From positions 186,001 through 250,000 of the forward strand of contig NZ_JAPHOQ010000003.1 of the NCBI RefSeq assembly GCF_026191355.1: a stretch of 64,000 nt of DNA, in the 5' to 3' direction. Below the pieces are notes generated by a model. It made no database searches, was not told the origin of the DNA, and was given only the letters and a program-made list of their open reading frames with translations. Both the position numbers and the translations under genes were made by a program. Positions 53,427 to 61,125 of this stretch are shown here, piece by piece; position 1 is the first letter of the stretch; the number at the start of each line of letters is the position of its first letter. This stretch comes from Legionella sheltonii. GTDB taxonomy: Bacteria > Pseudomonadota > Gammaproteobacteria > Legionellales > Legionellaceae.

Positions 53427-53982
53427 CCCATAACTCCTTGATTCGTGCATCACGACCACAATTGTAACGATAATATTTGTAACGAATTGGATTTTTTTGA
53501 TAATAATCTTGATGATAGTCTTCTGCAGGATAAAACGTTGTAGAGGGAATTACCTCAGTATATACCTTAGGAAATCGTTTTTTTATTCCATCAATACTAG
53601 CTAAAGCTGCTTTTTTTTGATCGTCATTTAAATAGAAAAGGACACTGCGATATTGCTTACCAACATCGCAAAATTGCTGGTTTTGTACCGTTGGGTCGAT
53701 ATGACGCCAATAAAAATCCAGTAATTGTTTATAGGTCACTTTGTCACTATCATAGACAACACGCACAACCTCCACATAAGCAGTTTTACCCGATGAGACC
53801 AATGCATAACCAGGTTTAGGCTCAGTACCACCATCATAGCCTGAAATAGTCTCTAAAACCCCAGGAACTTTATCAAAATCGGCTTCAACACACCAAAAAC
53901 AACCACCAGCAAAGATGGCTTCGGATGGTTTAGCAAAAAGTGGTTGGGATAGAAGAGCTATCAAAATAAAGAGGTAGCGCAT
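53410..53982 (-). CDS. msrA: Exported peptide-methionine (S)-S-oxide reductase
   Basis: 190 residues. Signal peptide 1-17 ending [21 protein letters not shown] near 25-42 holds the catalytic Cys, followed by [18 protein letters not shown] and [10 protein letters not shown]. It reduces the S form of methionine sulfoxide in periplasmic proteins, complementing MsrB. First gene of the msrAB pair. Confidence 0.95.
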   Translation of the reverse strand: MRYLFILIALLSQPLFAKPSEAIFAGGCFWCVEADFDKVPGVLETISGYDGGTEPKPGYALVSSGKTAYVEVVRVVYDSDKVTYKQLLDFYWRHIDPTVQNQQFCDVGKQYRSVLFYLNDDQKKAALASIDGIKKRFPKVYTEVIPSTTFYPAEDYHQDYYQKNPIRYKYYRYNCGRDARIKELWDEKSR

Positions 53983-54069
53983 ACCTAACCTTGGAAGACA
54001 GTTTGTATTTTAAGTGTAGCAGAAAATTACTTTAAGGTTTTAGCTCAAATACTCATGTTACCCACGATC

Positions 54070-55115
54070 AATTTTAAGCAGCAATATTTTTAAGCCCCTG
54101 CCAGGCAATTTGGTTCGCTCTAACAATTAGTTTTGTACTTAATGGCAAAGTGATTTAATTGGGTTTTTATCTTCAGCATTTCGAGCTTGCAGTAAGCAAT
54201 AATAGACGCATAAATATGATTGCACTGTGTTATGACGATTCGAGCTGGGGACTTGGTTAAGCTTGCATTTTGCTTAATTGACTTGTGATACTCTTCAATC
54301 CGCCAGGGTAAACTTCATAAAGACGTTCGGCACTACTTTGCATGTCATTTGAAACAAGATAGAGAATTCCTGTTGAGCCATTTTCGTTTTTGAAAACCTT
54401 TTTCAGGAGCCTCACGGGGAGGTCTAGGCCTTTAAGCCAGTATATCCTCTTCAAGTTCTAATGCTCTTACTTGTTGGTACCGCCCGTTTTTGGCATCGTT
54501 TTCAGATAAGGCTAATGTTAGGTTAGACTTGATTCCAATGATAAACGACTTTTGAAGGTCTTTATGGATGTGAACCATATTGGCCTTCGAGCCAAACCAG
54601 TTGTCAGCTAGCACATAATCAAACATCACCTTATTGGTAATAGCCTGTGCAATCAAGCTTTGAAATAATTGATTCTTGTTCACTGATGATTTTCTTCTGG
54701 TTTGTCTGGTTTTAATATCACAATAAGCGATATCTTTTTTAATCACCTTATATCCTATGGATACACTGAAGTCAGCGTAACGAACCATGCAAGACAAGAT
54801 GTTTATCCCTTTGAGTACAGTCCCTTTAGCATGAGAGTAATACCAGCAATTCACTTCATTCTCATCAGAGTAGGGCTTCTCTTCGATGGAATCATCAAGT
54901 ATCAATACTCCTCCTACTGTTTCTTGTGACCTAACTGGCTTTTTGACATAGTGCCAAAGTGATTTTGAACCAAAATGTTCAAAACGAAGAAATCGTGTTA
55001 CTTTGTTATGAGCAAATGCTCCATCAACCAAATCAGATAACCCGGTAGCAGTCGCATATTTGTTTTGGAAAATTAAATAATCACAATAAAGATCAAGCAT
55101 ATCCATTGAATTCAC
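54070..55115 (-). pseudogene. Frameshifted IS4-superfamily transposase
   Basis: Three frames are needed to read one transposase. 55115-54432 gives the N-terminal and first catalytic part (VLILDDSIEEKPYSDENEVN with the first Asp, DYVLADNWFGSK with the second). 54454-54290 continues as LDLPVRLLKKVFKNENG and LVSNDM. A third frame from about 54300 gives RIEEYHKSIKQNASL (Glu motif), TKSPARIVITQCNH and LKIKTQLNHF, broken again near 54140. At least two frameshifts make it inactive. Terminal repeats were not found. Confidence 0.85.
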
Positions 55116-55254
55116 TCCCTAAAATTAAGGGCAAAATTCTAATGCTTTTTATTCAAACTGCAAGTTCACGTGCGTAACATGAGTGGTTTATAAAAAATCT
55201 CAGAACTATCCGTTAACATTTCACTGGTAAATCGAATTAATTAGGCTAAATGTA

Positions 55255-55935
55255 TTAGTATCTCCCTGTATACCTCACAACACACACAATAACGCCGATA
55301 ATTATAGCGTCAGTTACTTTATCAATTTTTATATTCCCCCAATTATCATTTTCGGCCCGCAATTCAAATGGATTAAATTCTTTTGATAAGGTTAGTTGTT
55401 TATATCTACGCACGATAACCTCATTTTCTTCGTTAAGCTGTGCTGCAACTAAACTTCCTGGATGCAGTTCAGAATTGGGATCAATAATCAAAATATCATT
55501 AACTCTTAATTCAGGGTGCATACTCTCATCTTTCATTTTTAGAGCAAATGCATTTTCTCCAAGACGAGTACTAAGCTCAGAAGAAATCGGTATAAAGCTT
55601 ATTTCATCTGAATTATGTTCGTTCCTAACCCTTTGAATGAATTCTTTAGGATCGCAGGCTTGTTGATGATCGAGCATTGGAACCAATGACCCTAATCCTG
55701 GAATTTTTTTTGGACGTTTCTCATCGGTTAGGCACATCAAATAAGCAGGTGAAATATCTAGTGCTCTAGCAAGTTGTTTTATTTCTTCAGGCCCTGGAGT
55801 TCTATCACCTCGCTCCCAATTGCTAATTCTTGATTGTTTAAGATCATCAGTTAACTCCTCAAGGGCCTTTCTAGTTAATCCTTTTGCTATCCGTTCTTCT
55901 TGAATTCTTTGACCAATTTTTTCTTTTATATTCAT
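55255..55935 (-). CDS. S24-peptidase phage-type repressor, candidate ICE regulator (LvrR-like)
   Basis: 226 residues from the ATG at 55935; an ATG at 55959 is also possible. The Cro/CI helix-turn-helix covers about 5-60 (RIQEERIAKGLTRKALEEL, then SRISNWERGDRTPGPEE). The C-terminal S24 domain has KMKDESMHPELRVNDI (catalytic Ser) and VIVRRYK (likely catalytic Lys). Proteins of this plan repress mobile elements and cleave themselves after DNA damage. It diverges from the lvr-tra operon across a region with a perfect palindrome. The name is by position in Legionella elements, not by residue match. Confidence 0.88.
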   Translation of the reverse strand: MNIKEKIGQRIQEERIAKGLTRKALEELTDDLKQSRISNWERGDRTPGPEEIKQLARALDISPAYLMCLTDEKRPKKIPGLGSLVPMLDHQQACDPKEFIQRVRNEHNSDEISFIPISSELSTRLGENAFALKMKDESMHPELRVNDILIIDPNSELHPGSLVAAQLNEENEVIVRRYKQLTLSKEFNPFELRAENDNWGNIKIDKVTDAIIIGVIVCVVRYTGRY

Positions 55936-55975
55936 ATTAACCAACCCAATTAATCCCATATTGTGAAAATATATA

Positions 55976-56034
55976 TTGACAATGCACCGAATGGTGGTAA
56001 ATTAAAATAATTATTTACACGAATCGTACGATTC
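55976..56034 (+). promoter_or_regulatory. lvr-tra promoter and operator palindrome
   Basis: TTGACA (55976-55981) and TAAATT (55998-56003), 16 bases apart, face the lvr genes. A small inverted repeat CACC-GAAT-GGTG (55985-55996) lies in the spacer, and the perfect 14-bp palindrome GAATCGTACGATTC (56021-56034) lies just after the predicted start. Both are candidate sites for the divergent repressor. Confidence 0.6.
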
Positions 56035-56107
56035 TAGTAGTATTTAATAGTAAATATACCATAGAAAAAAAATAATAACGAATTTATACACGGATTGAGA
56101 GTGAGTA

Positions 56108-56992
56108 GTGGATTTTTTAATTAATGACAAAGAACTTGCTGCTTTATGTGGGATGCCACACCTTCAGCAACTGGCTTACCTAAGAGGGATAAGGCCATAT
56201 ATGGATATCAAAACAGGATTAGTCGGCATAAAGCGCGGAATCAGCTATCAATCGATAGCAGAGCAACTTTATATTGAGCCGCATCAAGGCATTAAAAGCG
56301 AGAGCTATTCACGCATGCAAATACGCCGCGCCTTATCTGCTTTGGGGCGAGCAGGGCTTATTACACCACAATCCGAAGGTTTAAAATTAATTTTAAGATG
56401 CGAATTAGCTACAATGGGTTATTCCGTCCAAAATAAACTAGACCTAAACCCGACACAGCAACTAGACCCAGCTAAAAATCAGCAACGCCTTATAAACACT
56501 GGCTTATCAAAGACAGACCCACTAAAAGCCGGCATAGATAAATCTCCAAAAGCCGACACACCTCTAAAAGAAGATAATTATTATATTTTTTTATTATCAC
56601 AATTCGAAAAATTTTGGGATTTGTATCCGCTAAAAAAATCAAAGCAAAAAGCATGGGAAGCATTTCAAGCGCTTAATCTCACACCTGAGTTGCCAATACA
56701 AATTTATTCGGCTTTACAACAACAAATCCAGTTTTATCAACAACAGCATAGCCAAGGCCAATGGGTTGCTGCTTGGAAATATCCTGCCAATTGGTTAGCG
56801 CAACATTGTTGGAAAGATGAAATTCAAAGTGATACGTGTCAGGAGACAAATAATGCAGTCCATGAAACAAATTATAAGAAACAACCCATTAGAGACAGCT
56901 TCTGGGAGTCATGTAAATCAGGAATTGAAGAAGAAGCCGATGACAACATCATCGACCTTAGCGCCTACCGAGGAAAGTCGCAAGCGCATTGA
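56108..56992 (+). CDS. lvrA: LvrA, Legionella mobile-element protein
   Basis: 294 residues from a GTG at 56108. The first 100 residues look like a winged-helix DNA-binding domain (SYQSIAEQLYIEPHQG, SRMQIRRALSALGRAGLITP). A polar linker follows and then a helical domain (FWDLYPLKKSKQKAWEAFQA, WVAAWKYPANWLAQHCW) like those of phage and plasmid replication proteins. It opens the lvr-tra operon and always precedes lvrB and lvrC in Legionella elements. Its job is not settled; DNA binding in replication or regulation of the element is inferred. Confidence 0.85.
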   Translation: MDFLINDKELAALCGMPHLQQLAYLRGIRPYMDIKTGLVGIKRGISYQSIAEQLYIEPHQGIKSESYSRMQIRRALSALGRAGLITPQSEGLKLILRCELATMGYSVQNKLDLNPTQQLDPAKNQQRLINTGLSKTDPLKAGIDKSPKADTPLKEDNYYIFLLSQFEKFWDLYPLKKSKQKAWEAFQALNLTPELPIQIYSALQQQIQFYQQQHSQGQWVAAWKYPANWLAQHCWKDEIQSDTCQETNNAVHETNYKKQPIRDSFWESCKSGIEEEADDNIIDLSAYRGKSQAH

Positions 56993-57317
56993 TCGATTAT
57001 TTTTGAGGTTTGCAGCTATGTACGGACAGGTTTGGCGTAGTCAATTTAAAAGCGATGAGTTTTTAGTTTTTGTTAAAGGTGAATGGCAACAAGGACTACT
57101 TGCCTATGCGGATAACATTCTTGATCTGGCAATTGATTTATGTCGAAAAAATAAGGAACTACCGCCAACCTTACCCCAATTTATTGATTTTTGTAAAAAC
57201 TGTTCCAAGAGAAGTTCATTTTTTGTACCTGATGAAGCTCCCAAAAACAATAACCCTGAAGTGGCTAAAACCCAATTACTGAAAATGAAACACATTTTAA
57301 ATATGAAAGTTAACTAA
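56940..57317 (+). CDS. lvrB: LvrB, Legionella mobile-element protein
   Basis: 125 residues from the ATG at 56940 (AAGAAG upstream); a longer frame back to 56817 lies inside lvrA and reads as poor protein. It overlaps lvrA by 53 bases. Helical: [20 protein letters not shown] near 18-37, [18 protein letters not shown] near 52 and [14 protein letters not shown] near 80. The pattern recalls phage replication P-type proteins ([13 protein letters not shown]), which recruit helicase, so a replication role with LvrA is possible. Function unproven. Confidence 0.82.
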   Translation: MTTSSTLAPTEESRKRIDRLFLRFAAMYGQVWRSQFKSDEFLVFVKGEWQQGLLAYADNILDLAIDLCRKNKELPPTLPQFIDFCKNCSKRSSFFVPDEAPKNNNPEVAKTQLLKMKHILNMKVN

Positions 57318-57330
57318 AAAGGAGAAGAAG

Positions 57331-57567
57331 ATGTTGAGTTTAACTAGAAGAGTCGGTGAAAGCATTGTTATTGGAGAAGATATATTTATCACAGTTCTAT
57401 GTTGTAAAGGGAATCAGGTACGCATTGGGTTTAATGCACCCAATTCAGTAGCAATCCACCGTTATGAAATTTATCAAAAAATTCAATCTGAAAAGCACGA
57501 TGGTTTGGCTGATCCAACAAAGAAATTTTGCCCATCAATGCAGCAATCAATCCTCAATCACCATTAA
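57331..57567 (+). CDS. lvrC: LvrC, CsrA-family RNA-binding regulator of the element
   Basis: 78 residues. The N-terminal 50 are a full CsrA domain: [15 protein letters not shown] (RNA-binding strand 1) and [20 protein letters not shown] (strand 5 with the conserved Arg, then the usual VHR.EIY). It is diverged from chromosomal CsrA, with IHRYEIY and a different C-terminal tail ending HH. AAGGAG ribosome site upstream. Element-borne CsrA paralogues of Legionella regulate the element's own transfer genes; this one lies directly before tra, in keeping with that role. Confidence 0.95.
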   Translation: MLSLTRRVGESIVIGEDIFITVLCCKGNQVRIGFNAPNSVAIHRYEIYQKIQSEKHDGLADPTKKFCPSMQQSILNHH

Positions 57568-57581
57568 AAAGGAGGGATAAC

Positions 57582-57884
57582 ATGTCTTTATTAAATCAGT
57601 TCAGAAGTAACGTGTTAAGCAGTATTAATGCTCACATTGGAAAGATTTTCATACTTATTTGCTTGCTAATAATGGCTCAAGGAACCTTTGCAGCGGATGC
57701 TTTATCCGCTGCAGAAGAAGTAGTTAAGGATACCTACAATGGTTCGATAAAAACCTATCTTTATGTCGGAGAAGCTGTAGCGGCTGTTGTTACCTTGATG
57801 TTTACTCGAAATATTAAAACGCTTGGCGGCGTTGGGGCGATGGCTATTTTTCTAAATGTCGTTGCAATGCTAGCAGGGGTTTAA
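57582..57884 (+). CDS. traA: TraA-type conjugative pilin
   Basis: 100 residues from the ATG at 57582 (AAGGAGG upstream); the frame to 57528 lies in lvrC. Long leader with cleavage expected after TFAADA near 43-48. The mature pilin of about 55 residues has two hydrophobic helices (TYLYVGEAVAAVVTLMF and GGVGAMAIFLNVVAMLAGV) as in F-pilins. It is the main subunit of the F-type pilus. It starts 15 bases after lvrC, so lvr and tra are one transcript. Confidence 0.88.
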   Translation: MSLLNQFRSNVLSSINAHIGKIFILICLLIMAQGTFAADALSAAEEVVKDTYNGSIKTYLYVGEAVAAVVTLMFTRNIKTLGGVGAMAIFLNVVAMLAGV

Positions 57885-57885
57885 G

Positions 57886-58179
57886 ATGGAAGATCCGAGA
57901 AAATACAAAACACCCCAATATCTTAATGAGCCTTATCGATTGATTATTTTTACACTCGATGAGGTCATGGTAGCAGCATTAACTCTCTACGTATTTGGGG
58001 CTGTTTGTGGTTTTTTTGTTACCTCATTGATTCTAACCTGTGCGTTTCTATTCCTGATGAAACGCATGAAGGGGAATGAAGGTCCCTATTTTTATATCCA
58101 CCTTTTTTATTGGTTCTTTTCTCTATCACCTAAGTTACGGGCAACACCACCGTCATGGATTAGAGCGTTTTTGGGGTAA
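57886..58179 (+). CDS. traL: TraL, F-type T4SS inner-membrane protein
   Basis: 97 residues. YRLIIFTLDEVMVAALTLYV near 15 and MKRMKGNEGPYFYIHLFYWF near 60 are the TraL/VirB3 pattern, with one or two membrane segments. It helps to assemble the pilus tip and core. It starts two bases after traA. Confidence 0.93.
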   Translation: MEDPRKYKTPQYLNEPYRLIIFTLDEVMVAALTLYVFGAVCGFFVTSLILTCAFLFLMKRMKGNEGPYFYIHLFYWFFSLSPKLRATPPSWIRAFLG

Positions 58180-58182
58180 CAG

Positions 58183-58746
58183 ATGAAAATAGAACAAAAA
58201 AAATCAGAATTAATGAAGGAAAAAAAGATTAGGGTTTTATTCATAGGTATTAGTAGTGTGCTGCTAGCTATGACATTCATGCAATCAATTACCATTGTGG
58301 CCTTATTGCATTATGCTCATAGCAAACATGAAACCCATTTCATCCCACCTAAAATATCTCAAGAATTTACACTTTCTGGAACAGGTGTTTCGGAAGGCTA
58401 TTTAAGAGACATGACCAATTTCTTAACGCAACTTCGTTTTAATATCACTTCAAGTTCAGCCACTTACCAATTTAATGCGCTCTTAGGCTATGTAGCTCCC
58501 TCACTGTATGGGGACATCAGGGCGCAATTGGTTAAGGAAGTCGAACAAATTAATCACGAACATTTATCCAGCGTGTTTTATCCATCGACCTTTGAAATTG
58601 ATATCAAACACTTGAGCGTAAAAGTAATGGGACAGATGAAGCGTTTTGTTGGCGCGGATTTGATGTCTGATGTACGGGAGACTTTTTTGATTAGGTATTC
58701 CTATGAGTATGGCCTGTTGAAACTAACGAATCTTGAGAAGGTGTAA
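58183..58746 (+). CDS. traE: TraE, F-type T4SS periplasmic scaffold (VirB5/8-like)
   Basis: 187 residues. A membrane anchor near 18-42 is followed by a periplasmic domain: VSEGYLRDMTNFLTQLRFNI, LLGYVAPSLYGDIRAQL and FLIRYSYEYGLLKLTNLEKV, the conserved TraE blocks. It is VirB8-like and part of the core assembly. Starts three bases after traL. Confidence 0.93.
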   Translation: MKIEQKKSELMKEKKIRVLFIGISSVLLAMTFMQSITIVALLHYAHSKHETHFIPPKISQEFTLSGTGVSEGYLRDMTNFLTQLRFNITSSSATYQFNALLGYVAPSLYGDIRAQLVKEVEQINHEHLSSVFYPSTFEIDIKHLSVKVMGQMKRFVGADLMSDVRETFLIRYSYEYGLLKLTNLEKV

Positions 58747-58748
58747 TC

Positions 58749-59462
58749 ATGAAACAAATGGCAATGATATTCAGCTTAGGCTTATTAATAGCAACAGCAG
58801 AAGGTGCTCAAATAAAAACAGTCAGAAATTATGAAGATATTTTCATTAATGCCTCAATTAAAGAACCCAATAATCTGATGTTAGAGGATGATCGCATTCA
58901 GCAAATAAAAGCACCTGGCAACACCCTGGTTGATGCATGCAATGGGAAGGCGAATTGCAAATTAATTGATGATACGACGGGTATTCTTACTTTTTTGCCA
59001 TCGCCTCTTTACCACACGCGAGCTTTTACTATCAATTTGCTGACTGAAAAAGGCTTTTTTTACAACGTGCGTGTAGAGCCAAAACCCATTGCTTCACAAA
59101 CAATCGTTTTTAAATCCTATAAAAACCCTGTAATTCGTGCCCGTGACCCACGTACTTCAAGTTATGAAAAGGTAATGGTTGGTTTTTTAAGAGCACTGGT
59201 TAATGGGTATTTGCCAGAAGGTTTTACTCAAACAATACCTAAAAAGCCTTCGGTATATAAAGCGCAAAAAACACAGCTAAAACGCTTGTTGACGGTTAAA
59301 GGCAACCGTATGCGGGGTGAAATTTTTGAGTTAAAGAACGTAACCAATCAGCCTATTGATGCCAAGGAATCTTGGTTTAATTGGCCTGGAACCAAAGGGG
59401 TGGCGCTTGCTAAAACCCATTTAGCGCCGTTTGAAACTACTCGATTGTACAGGATTAGCTAA
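58749..59462 (+). CDS. traK: TraK, F-type T4SS outer-complex protein (VirB9-like)
   Basis: 237 residues with a signal peptide 1-19 ending AEG-A. All-beta mature protein: NLMLEDDRIQQIKAPGN near 40, TGILTFLP near 78, and a C-terminal domain with ELKNVTNQPI and ETRLYRIS-type strands as in TraK/VirB9. It forms the outer-membrane core with TraV and TraB. The ATG follows the traE stop by two bases. Confidence 0.9.
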   Translation: MKQMAMIFSLGLLIATAEGAQIKTVRNYEDIFINASIKEPNNLMLEDDRIQQIKAPGNTLVDACNGKANCKLIDDTTGILTFLPSPLYHTRAFTINLLTEKGFFYNVRVEPKPIASQTIVFKSYKNPVIRARDPRTSSYEKVMVGFLRALVNGYLPEGFTQTIPKKPSVYKAQKTQLKRLLTVKGNRMRGEIFELKNVTNQPIDAKESWFNWPGTKGVALAKTHLAPFETTRLYRIS

Positions 59463-59463
59463 C

Positions 59464-60750
59464 ATGTCTATTCAACTTAAAAAACAACAACAGATCTTTT
59501 TAGGGATTGTTATCGGCGTTATAGTGTTGGTGATTGCGTGCTTTGCCTTATTGGGAAACAAGACAGTTAAATCCAGAGAGGTTGATAAACCCGCTTATAA
59601 AAAACACAGCTTAGCCAGCCCGATATCTACTGCCACTAATGAATCCCATTGGATTGAGAAAACACAAAATGCCTGGCGAGCTGAGCTTGCAAAATCAGAG
59701 CTCTTTGATAAAAGCCTCAAAGCATTAGGTGATGAAAAAGACAAGCAAAGCAAGCTCATTACTTCGCAAAAAGATGAACTATCGGAAATGAAATCAACAC
59801 TTTCTGAGCTGAAGCATCAAATAGTTAAACTGCAAATGGAGCGTACTACCCCAATAAATGGGACATTAAAAACCAATGAGCCCCAAAATGGGTTATTACC
59901 CCGAGCAGATGAATCGGCAGCGAGTAACTCTATAGAGATAGATTCTGGATTTATTCAATACACAGCCAAGTTAAATAAAAAATCCAAGCCACGAATCAAA
60001 ACACCCAATAATTATGTCTTCTCTAATACCTTTGCTAAAGCAGTTGTTTTACAAGGGGCTGATGCTTCAGCGGGAGTTTTAAGCCAGGCCAACCCGGACA
60101 TTATGATATTTCAAATAGTCGATGATGGAGTGATGCCGAATAAATACAGGGCACCGCTTAAAGGCTGTATGGTAAGTGCTTCTGTAATTGGTGATATTTC
60201 CAGTGAGCGAGGGAAATTTCGTACCGAACGATTAAGTTGCATTCATTCCAATGGGACCAGTATCGACATCCAGGTCACGGGTATTATTGCAGATTCTAAA
60301 AACGGAATTCGTGGGCGTGCAGTATGGCGTGATGAACCGATGGTGAAAAAAGCTTTTTGGGGGAACTTCTGGGAAAGCATGGGCAATATTGGCCAGCAAT
60401 ATTCCACTGATTACAGCACCTCGCCTCTAGGAAGTGTATCAACCATTCAAGCAGGAAAAATTCCCCTAGCGGCTGTTTCTAGCGGCGGATCGGGTGCAGC
60501 CAAAATGTATGCACAGTACAACATCAAGCGCGCTGAAATGTACCACCCAATTATTCAATTGCCTCCAATGGTTACAGTTGATGTGACTTTTCTTAAAGGA
60601 TTTTGGCTTGACGGAGGGACGGACACTAATGCCCCTGAACAACCAGAAGAAAGACAAGATTCCAAAGTGGCTTTTGAAGCTCCTGTCGAGTCTGAGACTT
60701 CTGAAGAAAAAGCTGCTAATCAATTTTTCTATAAAAACCACTCTTTCTAA
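59464..60750 (+). CDS. traB: TraB, F-type T4SS core protein (VirB10-like)
   Basis: 428 residues from the ATG at 59464 (AGGA 9 bases upstream); the frame to 59431 lies in traK. A membrane anchor near 11-32, a coiled coil near 75-135, then the VirB10/TraB beta-barrel domain: ALLQGADASAGV-type stretch near 205, GCMVSASVIGDISSERG, RGRAVWRDEPM and LPPMVTVDVTFLKGFWL. It spans both membranes and links the outer core to inner-membrane ATPases. Confidence 0.93.
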   Translation: MSIQLKKQQQIFLGIVIGVIVLVIACFALLGNKTVKSREVDKPAYKKHSLASPISTATNESHWIEKTQNAWRAELAKSELFDKSLKALGDEKDKQSKLITSQKDELSEMKSTLSELKHQIVKLQMERTTPINGTLKTNEPQNGLLPRADESAASNSIEIDSGFIQYTAKLNKKSKPRIKTPNNYVFSNTFAKAVVLQGADASAGVLSQANPDIMIFQIVDDGVMPNKYRAPLKGCMVSASVIGDISSERGKFRTERLSCIHSNGTSIDIQVTGIIADSKNGIRGRAVWRDEPMVKKAFWGNFWESMGNIGQQYSTDYSTSPLGSVSTIQAGKIPLAAVSSGGSGAAKMYAQYNIKRAEMYHPIIQLPPMVTVDVTFLKGFWLDGGTDTNAPEQPEERQDSKVAFEAPVESETSEEKAANQFFYKNHSF

Positions 60751-60763
60751 GGACATATCGAAC

Positions 60764-61114
60764 ATGAAAACTCTAATTACTTTATTACTGTTGCCCTGTG
60801 TTGTTTTGACCGGCTGCGCCAAACTGAATGAGGACTTTGATTGCCCAGCCCCCAGCGGAGGATCGTGCAAACGCATGGACGAGGTTTATGACATGGTAAA
60901 TGGTAAGGGCAAATCCCTGGCAGTAACCCCCAACCGAAATCCTTTAGTGATGGATGGACGACCTGGTCATCCTGTGCGATATGGAGAAGGGGTGATGCCT
61001 CTTTGGATAGCGCCTTATGAAGACACTGATGGCAATTATCATCAAGCCAATCGGGTGTACAGCGTTGTTAAAGAAGGACAGTGGATGCAGCAGTCCCAAT
61101 TGGCTTCAAAATAA
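60764..61114 (+). CDS. traV: TraV, F-type T4SS outer-membrane lipoprotein (VirB7-like)
   Basis: 116 residues from the ATG at 60764 (AAGGAC upstream); a longer frame to 60608 lies inside traB. The lipoprotein signal ends in VLTGC with Cys17-18 as the lipid site. The mature part has FDCPAPSGGSCKRMDEVYD near 28-46, the conserved TraV Cys block, and MPLWIAPYEDTDGNYHQAN. It anchors the TraK-TraB core in the outer membrane. Confidence 0.93.
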   Translation: MKTLITLLLLPCVVLTGCAKLNEDFDCPAPSGGSCKRMDEVYDMVNGKGKSLAVTPNRNPLVMDGRPGHPVRYGEGVMPLWIAPYEDTDGNYHQANRVYSVVKEGQWMQQSQLASK

Positions 61115-61125
61115 GGAGAGCCACT

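Noticed and set aside
54257..54454. Separate 65-residue gene
   Set aside because: It is the second frame of the broken IS4-type transposase, contiguous with the fragment on its right.
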